64,000 nucleotides of DNA from NCBI GenBank assembly GCA_021785515.1, contig JAJYEX010000001.1, positions 62,001 through 126,000 on the forward strand. The letters are read 5' to 3'. The notes below the pieces were generated by a model, which did no database searches, had not been told where the DNA came from, and was given only the letters and a program-made list of their open reading frames with translations. Position numbers and translations under genes: made by a program. Below, one piece after another: positions 18,929-28,195 of the stretch. Source of the DNA: Pseudomonadota bacterium (GTDB lineage: Bacteria > Pseudomonadota > Gammaproteobacteria > Acidiferrobacterales > UBA6901). The first letter of the stretch is position 1. The number at the start of each line of letters is the position of its first letter.

Positions 18929-20764
18929 ATGGCCCGCATCGAAAACCACAAATACAGCATCGAGGAGGCATTCAGGGAGTGCTTCTACATCGTCCCTGAC
19001 TACCAGCGCGAGTACGTTTGGACGGACAAGGAAGTGCATCAGCTGCTGGAGGACATTGGTGAGCAGATCGATGCAGGCACGACGCGGGAATACTTCATCG
19101 GCACAGTGCTCGTGTCGCAGACCGAGCAGAAAAACCACTATGAAGTGATTGATGGCCAGCAGCGCCTGACAACTTTCTTCCTGTTGCTGTGCGCCTTGAA
19201 GCATTTGTTCCAGGGTGAACTGCAGCGTCAGATGCTTTCCGGGCTGATCTCGACCAGCTATGTGGATAGCGACGGCGAAGTGTGCACTACCCTGAAGTTG
19301 GAACCGCGTTACGAGAGCGCAGGCGAAGTGATGGCCAGGCTGGTAGAGCTGGATGCCGAGCCACAGACAGTGCGCGCGGGTATCCAGGCTGCAGGTATCA
19401 CGAGCTTCGGGTCGCTGGAAAACTTGGTCAACGCCTACAGTACGCTCTACCGCTACCTGAAGGACAACTACGACGATGTTGCCAAGCTGAAGAAGTATTG
19501 GGGCTATCTGGCCAATAACGTGGTGTTCATACAGATTTCCACCGACGTTAGCAGCGCGCTGAAGATTTTCGAGACCATCAACGAACGCGGCGTCGGCCTG
19601 AATCCGATGGACTTGCTCAAGAACCTGCTGTTCTCGCAGGTCAAGCAGACCCAGTTCACGCAGCTCAAGGACGAGTGGAAGAAGATCACTAAGCCGCTGG
19701 AGAAAGAGAAGGAAAAGCCGCTGCGCTTCCTGCGCTACTTCCTGATGGCCAACTACGTGATCAAGAACGAGCGCGGCGACGCGGTGGTACGCGAAGACGA
19801 GATCTACGACTGGTTCATCGCCAAGGGCAACGCGGCGTTGTGCGATTACGAGGGCAAGCCCTTTGAGTTTGTCCGCAAGGTGATCCGCAACGTCGAGCAC
19901 TACCTGGCCTTTGCCAACGGGCTGGGCAATGACGGCAAGCCCAGTCTGGCGATGGATAGTCTGAAGCGGCTGGCCGGTGGCGCGTTCAGCTTGCACTACG
20001 TCTTGCTGCTGGCAGCAGCGAACTTTCCGAAACCGTTGTTCGATCACTTCGTGGCGCAGCTGGAGAGCTTCCTCTTCTACTACATCTTCACCAAGACGCC
20101 GACCAAGGATCTGGAGCGCAGCTTCTCTCAATGGGCCGACGAGCTCCGCGCGATTGCGGAGACGACTGATCCCGTGAAGCAGAAGGTGCAGCTCAACGCA
20201 TTCGTCGCAGACCGTTTTGACAAAAATATGGCAGGTAAGTCGCAAGAGCTAGCCGATGCCCTAAAGCGCTTCACGTTGTATTCGATGCAGCAGTACCGTA
20301 CGCGCTACTTGCTTGCGCGGCTGACGCAACACGTCGAGATTTCATTCAGCGGCCTCAAGACACCGGGCAGTCTGGAGCCATTCACAAAGCTTGAAATTGA
20401 GCACATCCTGCCAGACAACCCGACCCCGGAACTGCGTGCCATGTGGGCAGAAGAGAACCCGAACGCCACGTACGACGACTACAAGAATCGCCTCGGCAAT
20501 CTGACTCTACTGGAAAAGCCGATCAACATCGTCGCAGGGAACGATTTCTATGTTGCAAAGCAGGCTGAGTACCGCAAGAGCGCCAACTACCTGACCCGCA
20601 GTCTGGTTGAACTGACCAATGTAGGCCAGAACACGTCCATTTCCCGGATCAACGCAAAGCTTGAAGCGTTCCCGTCGTGGGATGCCGCATCCATCGAGAA
20701 GCGGCACGGAATGCTCATCGCGCTGGCGCAGGATGTCTGGAAAACGACGCCTATCGATGTTTGA
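18929..20764 (+). CDS. GmrSD-type single-chain restriction enzyme (DUF262 + DUF1524), BrxU-like
   Basis: A 611-residue type IV restriction enzyme candidate. The N-terminal DUF262 (GmrS-like) domain has VPDYQREYVW (22-31) and the nucleotide-binding DGQQR (75-79). The C-terminal DUF1524 (GmrD-like, HNH) domain has EIEHILP near 488 and NRLGNLTLL near 523. Such enzymes cut phage DNA with modified bases, for example glucosylated hydroxymethylcytosine, and BrxU does this beside a BREX locus in Escherichia fergusonii. Starting 18 bases after brxA behind GGAAGAAGAG, it is probably the last gene of the block. It complements BREX by covering phages whose modified DNA escapes it; that division of labour is inferred. 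Confidence 0.88.
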   Translation: MARIENHKYSIEEAFRECFYIVPDYQREYVWTDKEVHQLLEDIGEQIDAGTTREYFIGTVLVSQTEQKNHYEVIDGQQRLTTFFLLLCALKHLFQGELQRQMLSGLISTSYVDSDGEVCTTLKLEPRYESAGEVMARLVELDAEPQTVRAGIQAAGITSFGSLENLVNAYSTLYRYLKDNYDDVAKLKKYWGYLANNVVFIQISTDVSSALKIFETINERGVGLNPMDLLKNLLFSQVKQTQFTQLKDEWKKITKPLEKEKEKPLRFLRYFLMANYVIKNERGDAVVREDEIYDWFIAKGNAALCDYEGKPFEFVRKVIRNVEHYLAFANGLGNDGKPSLAMDSLKRLAGGAFSLHYVLLLAAANFPKPLFDHFVAQLESFLFYYIFTKTPTKDLERSFSQWADELRAIAETTDPVKQKVQLNAFVADRFDKNMAGKSQELADALKRFTLYSMQQYRTRYLLARLTQHVEISFSGLKTPGSLEPFTKLEIEHILPDNPTPELRAMWAEENPNATYDDYKNRLGNLTLLEKPINIVAGNDFYVAKQAEYRKSANYLTRSLVELTNVGQNTSISRINAKLEAFPSWDAASIEKRHGMLIALAQDVWKTTPIDV

Positions 20765-21237
20765 TACTGGCTGCAGCGTGTCAAATCAAGCGGGACGAGA
20801 GAAGTGCGGTTTCGCCGGTGCAGCGTACGACAAGTCCGGGCAACACCTTGCCGCCGCCGTGCCCCCCCGACTAAGTTTCTACCGCACGGTCGACCAGTCC
20901 CGCTGATTGACCCGCCGCCATAGCGTAGACGTCTGCGACTGCCCCACGCTGAGTTTGAAGGTTGCAGTCCACGATGGTCGCGGGCCGTCCCTCCCGCTCT
21001 GTCGCCAGCTTCGAGCAGCAGCAAAGTTGCGTTCCCCTTTTAGCCGGCTTTTCCCAAAGCAGGTTTGCTACTACTCACGGCACTCCCAAGCTTGCGATGT
21101 CTAAATCGGAGCCTAATCGGTGCTGCTTCGAGCCTTGATGACAGACCAATCCTGATTCGCATGTCCCGCCAAAGACACATCGAAATGGACTGAACCGGTT
21201 AATTCAAATAAGGCGGTGCGGCAGGGGGCCGATCGGC
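20765..21237 (+). other. Gene-free spacer after the defence block
   Basis: No convincing coding sequence, RNA gene or repeat is visible in these 470 bases. Short open frames lack ribosome sites and family resemblance. The stretch marks the passage from the defence cargo to the decayed transfer genes and may itself be decayed coding DNA. Confidence 0.5.
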
Positions 21238-21240
21238 GTG

Positions 21241-22010
21241 CTGATGGCCCAGATCATGACGGTTTTCGCCATTGCATTACTGGGGCTATGGAGTGCCACA
21301 CAGTGGACGGCGGCTGCGCTGGGATACCAGATGCGGCTCGGCGCACGGTGGTTCGACCTGCTAAGTATGCCGGCCTATTACCCGTGGCGGCTGTTGGAGT
21401 GGTGGTATTTCTTCGCTGCCTACACGCCCGACATTTTCCTGCGTGGCGGCGCCATCGCGGCCTGCAGCGGTTTCGCCGCTGCCATGGCAGCCATCGCGAT
21501 GTCGGTATGGCACGCAGGGCACTCCCCGCTGAAATCTATCGTGCCGGCCTGACCAGACCCGCCGGAGTTTTCCTGGGCCGCAAGGACGGCGACTACCTAC
21601 ACCGTGAACGCCCCGAGCATGTAATGGCCTTCGCGCCCACCCGCGCCGGAAGAAGTGCCAGCCTGGTGGTGCCTACGTTGCTTTCGTGGCCGGGCTCCGC
21701 CGTCATCCGCGACATCGTGGGCTAGAACTGGAGGCTGACTTCCGGTTGGCGCTCGCGCTTTTCGCACTGCCCGCTGTTCAGCCCAACCGATGCGAAATCG
21801 ACCGCCCACAACCCACTACTCGAAGTGCGGCGCAGCATGCACGAAGTACGCGACGTGCAGAACATCTGCCGACATCCTGGTCGACCTCGAAGGCGCGCTG
21901 GAGCGGCGCAACCATTGGGAAAAGACTTCGCATGCCCTACTGGTCGGCGCGGGCCCGCCTGGCCATGCGGCGGCCCCGCAGGGCGCAGGCCGGACAGAAT
22001 CCGAATACCC
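21241..22010 (+). pseudogene. traG/virD4 coupling protein remnant, frameshifted and truncated
   Basis: Four pieces in three frames line up with conjugative TraG proteins. The first (about 21241-21540) is the N-terminal membrane part: WTAAALGYQMRLGARWFDLL and then YYPWRLLEWWYFFAAY. The second (about 21560-21725) is the Walker A region in another frame, reading EHVMAFAPTRAGRSASLVVP and then LLSWPGSAVIRDI; the Walker lysine is also altered (APTRAGRS, where APTRSGKG is usual). The third and fourth (about 21800-21960) read NPLLEVRRSMHEVRDVQN and, after a further shift, ADILVDLEGALERRNHWEKT. Everything after this, more than half of a TraG, is missing. It is a dead relic of a conjugative system. Confidence 0.8.
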
Positions 22011-22710
22011 GGTAGCCGCGCGAACCGCGCCGCCCGCGACAGGAGCCCACACCCATCGCCCGCCGAGTTCGATGAATCCATAGGGCGCGACGGCGACGGT
22101 AAGGCGGATTATCCGCTCCTGCAATGGGAGTTCCCTTAATACGAATTATCTTCTACTCCTCATCACGGTGCCTGAAGGGGCACCTTCTCGGCTAAAGAGG
22201 CGCGCGCGGGCGGTTTGGATTCGCGCTGCGCGAAGAAAATGAATTATTACAGTGGCAGGCGGGGGATAGCCCCGTCCGGACCGCGACCGTTCATTCGTCG
22301 TGACTTCCCTTGCATGCCACCGCCCTCTCGAAACCCGAGGCATCGAGGGAATGCCGAACCGACTCGCCGGTATGCCCTTCCGGCTCGACCATGAGGCCTC
22401 TTTGTCCAACAGCCCCGGGTGCTGTCCTCCTGCGCCATTGCCACCGCATCCTTGGGGCTGCCGCGCACCACGCATGATCTCTTTCCGACCCCTGCCGTGG
22501 CCGCGTCCTGCGACGCCCGCCCGCGACATGAAATCGAGCACGGTTGCCCCGCTTCCTCTCTAGGCGCAACCCCCGCCGCCTCTCCCGCACGCCACATCGC
22601 GCCGCACGCCACCCGCCAGCCGGATCTCACCACGGCTGTCATGCGTCCTGCCCGCCCGCGCGCCCAGCCTCCGAAGGCGGCGGTGGTCGCTGCCCACACC
22701 GGAGGAAATT
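22011..22710 (+). other. Non-coding stretch with a small hairpin
   Basis: No gene can be supported between the traG remnant and the RadC-family gene. A hairpin with stem GGTGCC/GGCACC lies at 22167-22184, without a T-run, so I do not call it a terminator. A 16-base stretch at 22148-22163 matches, inverted and with two mismatches, a site beside the integrase at 29271-29286. The rest is very GC-rich and shows no clear codon structure. Confidence 0.45.
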
Positions 22711-23199
22711 GTGGCAACCCCAATGCTCTATGTTCGCGAATCCGAGACGGGCCGCTACCGCCCGGCGGCAGAGTCCGAAGTCCTGAATCACGCCGCGGAA
22801 CTGCTCGCACCCCGCGTGCTCGGCCAGATCTTAAGTTCACCGCGCGATGCGCTGGATTTCCTGCGTACCCGGCTCGCCCGGCTCGAACACGAGGTCTTCG
22901 CCGTCCTCTATCTCGACAACCGCCACCGGGTGCTCGCCTTCGAGGAACTCTTCCGCGGCACGCTGAACGGCACGGCGGTCTATCCGCGGGAGGTCGTGAA
23001 GCGGGCATTGCATCACAACGCGGCGGCCGTGATTCTGACGCACAACCATCCCTCGGGCGTTCCGGAACCGAGCTCAGCGGACGAAGTGCTGACCCAACGG
23101 CTCCGGGAGACGCTGTCGCTCGTGGACGTGCGGGTGCTGGATCACCTCGTCATCGGGTGCGAAGGCGTCGTGAGTTTCGCCGATCGCGGGCTTGTGTGA
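22711..23199 (+). CDS. RadC-family JAB-domain protein
   Basis: A 162-residue protein of the RadC/JAB type. The metalloprotease-like motif HNHPSG is at 111-116, followed by a conserved Asp about 11 residues later (SSADEV), giving the H-x-H...D zinc-site pattern. Chromosomal RadC is longer (about 220 residues) with an N-terminal helix-hairpin-helix part; the short form here is typical of plasmids and integrative elements, where its role is unknown. GTG at 22711 follows an excellent ribosome site (GGAGGAAATT). It precedes the relaxase by about 200 bases. Confidence 0.88.
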   Translation: MATPMLYVRESETGRYRPAAESEVLNHAAELLAPRVLGQILSSPRDALDFLRTRLARLEHEVFAVLYLDNRHRVLAFEELFRGTLNGTAVYPREVVKRALHHNAAAVILTHNHPSGVPEPSSADEVLTQRLRETLSLVDVRVLDHLVIGCEGVVSFADRGLV

Positions 23200-23404
23200 G
23201 CCCCGTCCGGCACGACGCGCGGCGGCGCCGAGGGCCGCCTCACTGCGCGTAGGTTTCTGGTGAGTGTTCTGTCCCCCTCCGCCCGCGGCAATCATCCGGC
23301 ACGACATACCTGGCCCTCCTGCCCCGCTCTCGAATTTCCGCCGGGCGCCATTGGCAGGAACACAGGATTTCGTGGAAGCCCCGCTCACCCCAGGAGGACC
23401 GGAC

Positions 23405-26272
23405 ATGCTCAGCATCAAGAACCTCAAATCGAACTCTGGAGGCGCCGGGGCGGTCGCCCGCTACTGCGCCCACCACGCCAATAGCCGCGGGGTTGGCTAC
23501 TACGCCGACGCGGCCCCGTCGGCCTGGCACGGCGCCGGGGCGACCGCACTCGGACTCACCGGACCCGTGGAGCGCGACGACCTGATGCGGGTACTGGAAG
23601 GCAGGCTCCCCGACGGCACGGACCTCGCCACCCGCGGCAACCGAAAGCACGACCGCCGTCTCGGCGTCGATCTCACGATCTCCGCCCCGAAGTCCGTTTC
23701 GCTGCAGGCCCTGGCCGGCGGAGACGAACGCATACTCACCATTCATGACCACGCAGTACAGAAAGCGCTCGACCTGGTGGAACGCGAAGTCCTGACCGCA
23801 CGCCGCGGCCAGGGCGGCGCTGCGCGCGAGTATACCGCTTCACTGATTGCTGCCACCTACCGCCATGAAGACAGCCGCCCGGTCAACGGCCACGTCGATC
23901 CCCAGCTCCACACCCATTGCATCCTCGCAAACGCCACCCAACGCGCCGACGGCACCTGGTCGGCGATGGACCTCCAGTTCGGCGAGCACAGCATCCTGAT
24001 GCACTTGGCCGACGCCCACTACAAGAACGAACTGGCACGGGCGCTCAGACAGCTCGGTTACACCCTCCGCCGCACTCCGGACGGCTTCGAGTTGGCGCAC
24101 GTCACCGAGGCGCAGATCGCGCGCTTCTCGCAGCGCAAGGAACAGATCGACGCCGCGCTGGAGTCCCGGGGGCTCACCCGTGATACCTCGGATGCGACGG
24201 ACCGGATGCTGGCGAATCTCGCGACCCGGGAGGACAAGTCGCAGCAGGGCAAGTCCGGGCAACGATGGGTCTGGCGCCAGGAGGCGCGCGAGGCGGGGAT
24301 CGTCCTCGACCGTCCGGCAGGAGGTTACGCGGTCACGGCTCCCGACCTGTCCGTTGAAGCCGTGAAGGCCGCAACCCGCCACCTGGCGGAACGCGAGACC
24401 GTCTTTTCGCGCGGCGCGCTACGGCTCGAATCCCTCCAGGCCGGCATGGGCGATACCGATCTCTCCGGGGTGGACCGCGCGATCGAGGCGAAGGCCGGCG
24501 GACTGCTGGATGCCGGCGACAACACCTACACCACCCGCGATGCGCTGCACCGCGAGCAGGAGATCCTGAGCCGCGCCCGTGCTGGCGCAGGAACGGTCGA
24601 GGCGCTGATGACCGCGGAGGCGGCGGCGCTCCATATCGCGCAGCGCGAAGCCGCCCAGGGCTTCCGGTACAGCGACGGTCAGCGCCAGGCGCTCGCGCTT
24701 GGGCTAACGTCCGTCGATCGCGTGACCGGCATAGTCGGTGCGGCCGGCGCCGGCAAGACCACGGCGATGCGTGGACTCGTCGAGGCCGCGCACGGGCGCG
24801 GACGGACAGTGATCGGCATCGCGCCGTCGGCTCGCTCGCGCGACGAACTCGAAAGCGCCGGGGCCGAGGTCAACCGCACGGTCGCCGCCTTCCTCGCCTG
24901 CGAACACGGCTACGACGACCACCGCCTGGTGATGCTGGATGAGGCCGGGATGGTCTCGGCCAAAGACATCGACGCGCTGTTCGCCAAGCTCGAGCGCGAG
25001 GGCGGGCGCCTCGTGCTCGTCGGCGACCCGCGCCAGCTCAAGGCGGTCGAAGCCGGCCAGCCGTTCGCGCAACTGATCGAGACCGGCGCCATGACTCATG
25101 CCAGGATCGATGAGATCCAGCGCCAGACGGATCCGGCGCTTCGCGCCATTGCACAAGCCTTCGCCCGCGGCGATGCCGCCGGGGCGACAGAAAAAGCGCG
25201 GGACTATATGGTTCGCGCGGAGATCGCGCTTGTCCCGAAGACAGACCACAAGCGGGACCAAGACGGCAAGCCCATCCCCTCGACCGAAGAGCGGCGCTCA
25301 AGCATCGCCCGGGCAACTGCCGAGGCCTATCTCTCCCTCTCGGCCGAGGAACGCGAACGGACGCTGGTGCTGTCCGGGACGAACGCCGTCCGCAGCCAAG
25401 TCAACGCGCAGATCCGGGCAGGCCTGCAGGAACGCGGGGAGGTGTCGCGCACCGAGGTCCGGATCCGGGCACTCGAGAAGGCGGATCTCACCCGGGAGAA
25501 GGCGACCCAGGCCGAATCTTACAAGGCGGGCATGGTGGTCCGCCTCGAAGCGGGGAAGCGCCGCGCGCGACACGCCACCGACTATGCAGTCTCCCGGACC
25601 GAAGGCAATCGGGTCGTGCTGCGCGCCCCGGACGGCACGGAGAAGGTCTGGAACCCGGCCTGCGAGAAAGCCGGCGGCGTCTATGCGCCGCGAGACATGA
25701 TGCTCGCCGCCGGCGACCGGATCATGTTCCGGGAGAACCAGGGCCGGGGCGACGAAAAGATCGTGAACGGCCAAAATGCGACGATCGCCCGCGTTGGGCG
25801 TGACCCGGACGGCGGCACGGCGATCACGGCCCGGCTCGATGATGGCCGGGAAATCACGCTCGATCCCAGGCAATACCACCGCATCGATCATGGCTGGTGC
25901 CGGACGGTGCATGCCGCACAAGGTGCCACGGTGGACCAAGTGATCGTCGCGGGCGAGGCCTCGCGTGTGGCGACCGCCGAGACCGCCTACGTCGCCTGCT
26001 CCCGCGAACGCGAGACCTTACAGATCGTGACCGACGATCCGCAGCGTCTGCAAAAGTCCTGGGAGACCTGGGCCGCGAAGCGGCACGCCCTCGCCGCTAC
26101 CCGCGGGACGTCGATACCGGATCGGTCGCAGCTTCAGTCCCTGCGCGCGGCGGCCGCCCACGAACTCGGCCGAGCGGGCGACCTGGCACAGGCCCGGGAG
26201 GCCGGGCTCCTGATGGAGCGGGCGGCGCCGACCTCGGCGCCGTGGCGGCACGCGGTCGAACTCGATCGCTGA
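23405..26272 (+). CDS. MobF-family conjugative relaxase (TrwC/TraI type)
   Basis: A 955-residue relaxase-helicase. The N-terminal TrwC domain has candidate catalytic tyrosines in GVGYYAD (about 30) and the three-histidine metal site HVDPQLHTH at 163-171. The C-terminal half is a superfamily 1 helicase with Walker A GAAGAGKTT near 446-454, an MLDEAGMV Walker B and a late motif WCRTVHAAQGATVDQV. Such proteins nick the transfer origin, stay bound to the 5' end and unwind the strand for transfer. An upstream in-frame start at 23264 is possible, but ATG 23405 has AGGAGGACCGGAC in front and yields the usual MLSI N-terminus. No oriT was recognised; it would be expected nearby. Confidence 0.92.
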   Translation: MLSIKNLKSNSGGAGAVARYCAHHANSRGVGYYADAAPSAWHGAGATALGLTGPVERDDLMRVLEGRLPDGTDLATRGNRKHDRRLGVDLTISAPKSVSLQALAGGDERILTIHDHAVQKALDLVEREVLTARRGQGGAAREYTASLIAATYRHEDSRPVNGHVDPQLHTHCILANATQRADGTWSAMDLQFGEHSILMHLADAHYKNELARALRQLGYTLRRTPDGFELAHVTEAQIARFSQRKEQIDAALESRGLTRDTSDATDRMLANLATREDKSQQGKSGQRWVWRQEAREAGIVLDRPAGGYAVTAPDLSVEAVKAATRHLAERETVFSRGALRLESLQAGMGDTDLSGVDRAIEAKAGGLLDAGDNTYTTRDALHREQEILSRARAGAGTVEALMTAEAAALHIAQREAAQGFRYSDGQRQALALGLTSVDRVTGIVGAAGAGKTTAMRGLVEAAHGRGRTVIGIAPSARSRDELESAGAEVNRTVAAFLACEHGYDDHRLVMLDEAGMVSAKDIDALFAKLEREGGRLVLVGDPRQLKAVEAGQPFAQLIETGAMTHARIDEIQRQTDPALRAIAQAFARGDAAGATEKARDYMVRAEIALVPKTDHKRDQDGKPIPSTEERRSSIARATAEAYLSLSAEERERTLVLSGTNAVRSQVNAQIRAGLQERGEVSRTEVRIRALEKADLTREKATQAESYKAGMVVRLEAGKRRARHATDYAVSRTEGNRVVLRAPDGTEKVWNPACEKAGGVYAPRDMMLAAGDRIMFRENQGRGDEKIVNGQNATIARVGRDPDGGTAITARLDDGREITLDPRQYHRIDHGWCRTVHAAQGATVDQVIVAGEASRVATAETAYVACSRERETLQIVTDDPQRLQKSWETWAAKRHALAATRGTSIPDRSQLQSLRAAAAHELGRAGDLAQAREAGLLMERAAPTSAPWRHAVELDR

Positions 26273-26304
26273 GCGCCGGCGTTTCCGCATCAGTCCATAA
26301 ATAA

Positions 26305-26329
26305 GGAGGCCGGCGTCGCGCCGGCCTCC
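26305..26329 (+). terminator. Perfect 11-bp hairpin after the relaxase gene
   Basis: An 11-base-pair stem (GGAGGCCGGCG with its complement) closes a TCG loop, 32 bases after the relaxase stop. There is no following T-run, so it may be a weak or Rho-assisted terminator, an mRNA stabiliser or an attenuator before the coupling-protein gene. Confidence 0.5.
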
Positions 26330-26421
26330 TCGATGCAGAACCCAGTTCCACGGAGGAGAGAACCCCATGACGAAGGCAGCGCGCGGTCACCGGTTCAAAG
26401 GGACGCTCACCGGGTGGGGGG

Positions 26422-28008
26422 GTGCTGACGCTCCTGGGCTATTCCGGCGAGGCGTCCCTGCACCCGGCGGGCTTTGCAGACGGGGCGCGGGCGGCGGGGT
26501 TGTGGCTGCGCGCGCAGATGTTGGCAGCGCCTTCGCGGGACAGTGCGCTTTCGATCGTGGTGCAGCTAGCGCGCTTCCTGCCGCCGGTCGCATTTCTCGT
26601 GCCGGCCGCGGCAGCCGTGGTCGTTGCGGCGATCGTTTATTTTCTTGGGCGGCGCGGTGGCGATGTCGTTCAGCGCGGGGCGCGCCTGGGTCGGCCCGCG
26701 CGCCGGGAGCGCGGCGCCCTCCAAATTGGCCGGGTCTCGATGCCGCGCGCCATCGAAACGCAGCATATCCTGCTCACCGGCTCCACCGGCACCGGCAAAT
26801 CGCTCGCACTGCAAGGTTTGGTCGATACGCTCCGTGCGCGTGCAGGCGACCGGGCGGTCGTGGTCGACCCCAGTGGCGAACTCATGGCGCGGTACTGGCG
26901 GCCCGGCGACACGATGCTCAATCCTCTCGACGCACGCAGTGTCGCCTGGTCGCCGCTCGCCGAAATGCGAAGCGCTGCGGATGCGGACCGGCTCTCGAAG
27001 AGCCTGCTCCCCGATACCGACGGCCAGGATGCCCAGCAGTGGCAGCTCTACGCGCAGACGTTAGCCGCCGCGGTGCTGCAACGGCTGAGGGAATGCCGAG
27101 GCAGGAGTACGAATGCCGATCTGGTGCGCCTGCTCGCCGTCGCGAAATCGGATGAGCTCGAAGTACTGGTGGCGGGCCTGCCGGCGCAGACCCTGTTCGA
27201 TGCGGGGGCAGCGAAGATGCTGGGCTCGGTGCGCGCGATCGTCGGTGCCTATCTCGCGCCCTATCGGTTTCTGCCGCCCGGTGCGGGAGCGGACGCCTTC
27301 AGTCTCCGCCGTTGGGTCGAGCAGGGCCGCGGTTGGCTCTGGATGCCGGTGCGCGCGGATCTCACTACCACACTTCGGCCACTCGTGGCGGCATGGATCG
27401 GAGAACTGGTGAGTGCGGTGCTGGCGCTCGCACCCGATCGCGACCGGCGGCTGTGGCTGCTGCTGGATGAGCTCGCGGCCCTCGGGCGTGTGCAGTCGCT
27501 GTCGGAGGCGCTCACCCAGGGCCGGAAATTCGGGCTGTGCGCGTGTGCCGGTCTACAGACGGTCGCGCAGTTGCGCGCGGCTTATGGCCTGCCGGGTGCG
27601 CAGACGCTCCTAAGCTGCTTCTCTTCCCAGCTGATCCTGCGCGCTGCGGATCCGGAGACCGCGGACTGGGGCAGCCGTCTGCTCGGCGATCAGCAGCTGT
27701 CGCGTCGGGTAAGAAGCGAGGGGTCCAGTAGCGGCGGATCGCATTCCGGGGAAAGCGAACAGATCAGCATCGAACGGGTGGTGCTGCCGTCCGAGATCGC
27801 GGGGCTTGCCGATCGGCGGGGATTTCTCAAACTCGCGGGCGATGGGCCGATCGCCCGGGTCGAGATCCCGATCCCGCCCGCACGGGCGGAGGTTTGCAGG
27901 CCGTTTGTCACGGCAACCGCGACCGGAACATCCGTGGCGGCGCCTTTGGCTCCGACGGCGGTCGGGTCAGGCGCGGTCGCCGACCTGGTTGAGAGAACGA
28001 GGTCGTAA
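26422..28008 (+). CDS. Type IV coupling protein, TrwB/TraD-like
   Basis: A 528-residue hexameric-ATPase-type coupling protein. It has a hydrophobic segment at about 52-75, Walker A TGSTGTGKS near 118-126, Walker B LWLLLDELAALGR near 343-355, and the LILRAADPETADWGSRLLGD region typical of TrwB/TraD. It would link the relaxosome to a type IV secretion channel. The start is odd: a well-formed leader MTKAARGHRFKGTLTGWG begins at 26367 behind GGAGGAGAGAACCCC but runs into a G7 tract (26416-26422), after which the true frame continues as VLTLLGYSGEA. Either translation begins at the GTG at 26422, or a one-base change in the tract joins the two parts, giving about 18 more residues. Confidence 0.85.
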   Translation: MLTLLGYSGEASLHPAGFADGARAAGLWLRAQMLAAPSRDSALSIVVQLARFLPPVAFLVPAAAAVVVAAIVYFLGRRGGDVVQRGARLGRPARRERGALQIGRVSMPRAIETQHILLTGSTGTGKSLALQGLVDTLRARAGDRAVVVDPSGELMARYWRPGDTMLNPLDARSVAWSPLAEMRSAADADRLSKSLLPDTDGQDAQQWQLYAQTLAAAVLQRLRECRGRSTNADLVRLLAVAKSDELEVLVAGLPAQTLFDAGAAKMLGSVRAIVGAYLAPYRFLPPGAGADAFSLRRWVEQGRGWLWMPVRADLTTTLRPLVAAWIGELVSAVLALAPDRDRRLWLLLDELAALGRVQSLSEALTQGRKFGLCACAGLQTVAQLRAAYGLPGAQTLLSCFSSQLILRAADPETADWGSRLLGDQQLSRRVRSEGSSSGGSHSGESEQISIERVVLPSEIAGLADRRGFLKLAGDGPIARVEIPIPPARAEVCRPFVTATATGTSVAAPLAPTAVGSGAVADLVERTRS

Positions 28009-28195
28009 GTGTTGGCGTCCGGCCGCGTCGCGCGAGTGGGGATGCGGGCTGCGCGCGGCGCAGGAACGTCGGCTTTACGATTTCTTCCGGAGGCTGATCG
28101 AAGTCCCCCGGGGCGATCGTCGGGGTTCCGATGCACGGTGTCTGCCGCGGTGCCTGCCGTATTGAATGATGTTTCATCCGTCAGGCAAGGTGGCG

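Noticed and set aside
22419-23252. Open frame of 277 codons overlapping the start of the RadC-family gene
   Set aside because: It is rich in Pro, Arg and Ala without family resemblance, and the RadC frame has a strong ribosome site and clear motif.
26305-26329. The hairpin after the relaxase as an origin of transfer
   Set aside because: A perfect GC-rich stem after a stop codon fits RNA-level function better; oriT of MobF systems would be expected upstream of the relaxase gene and no nic-like motif was recognised.
26367-27155. Open frame from 26367 read as a separate gene
   Set aside because: Only its first 18 residues look real, as a leader of the coupling protein; after the G7 tract it is an out-of-frame shadow.
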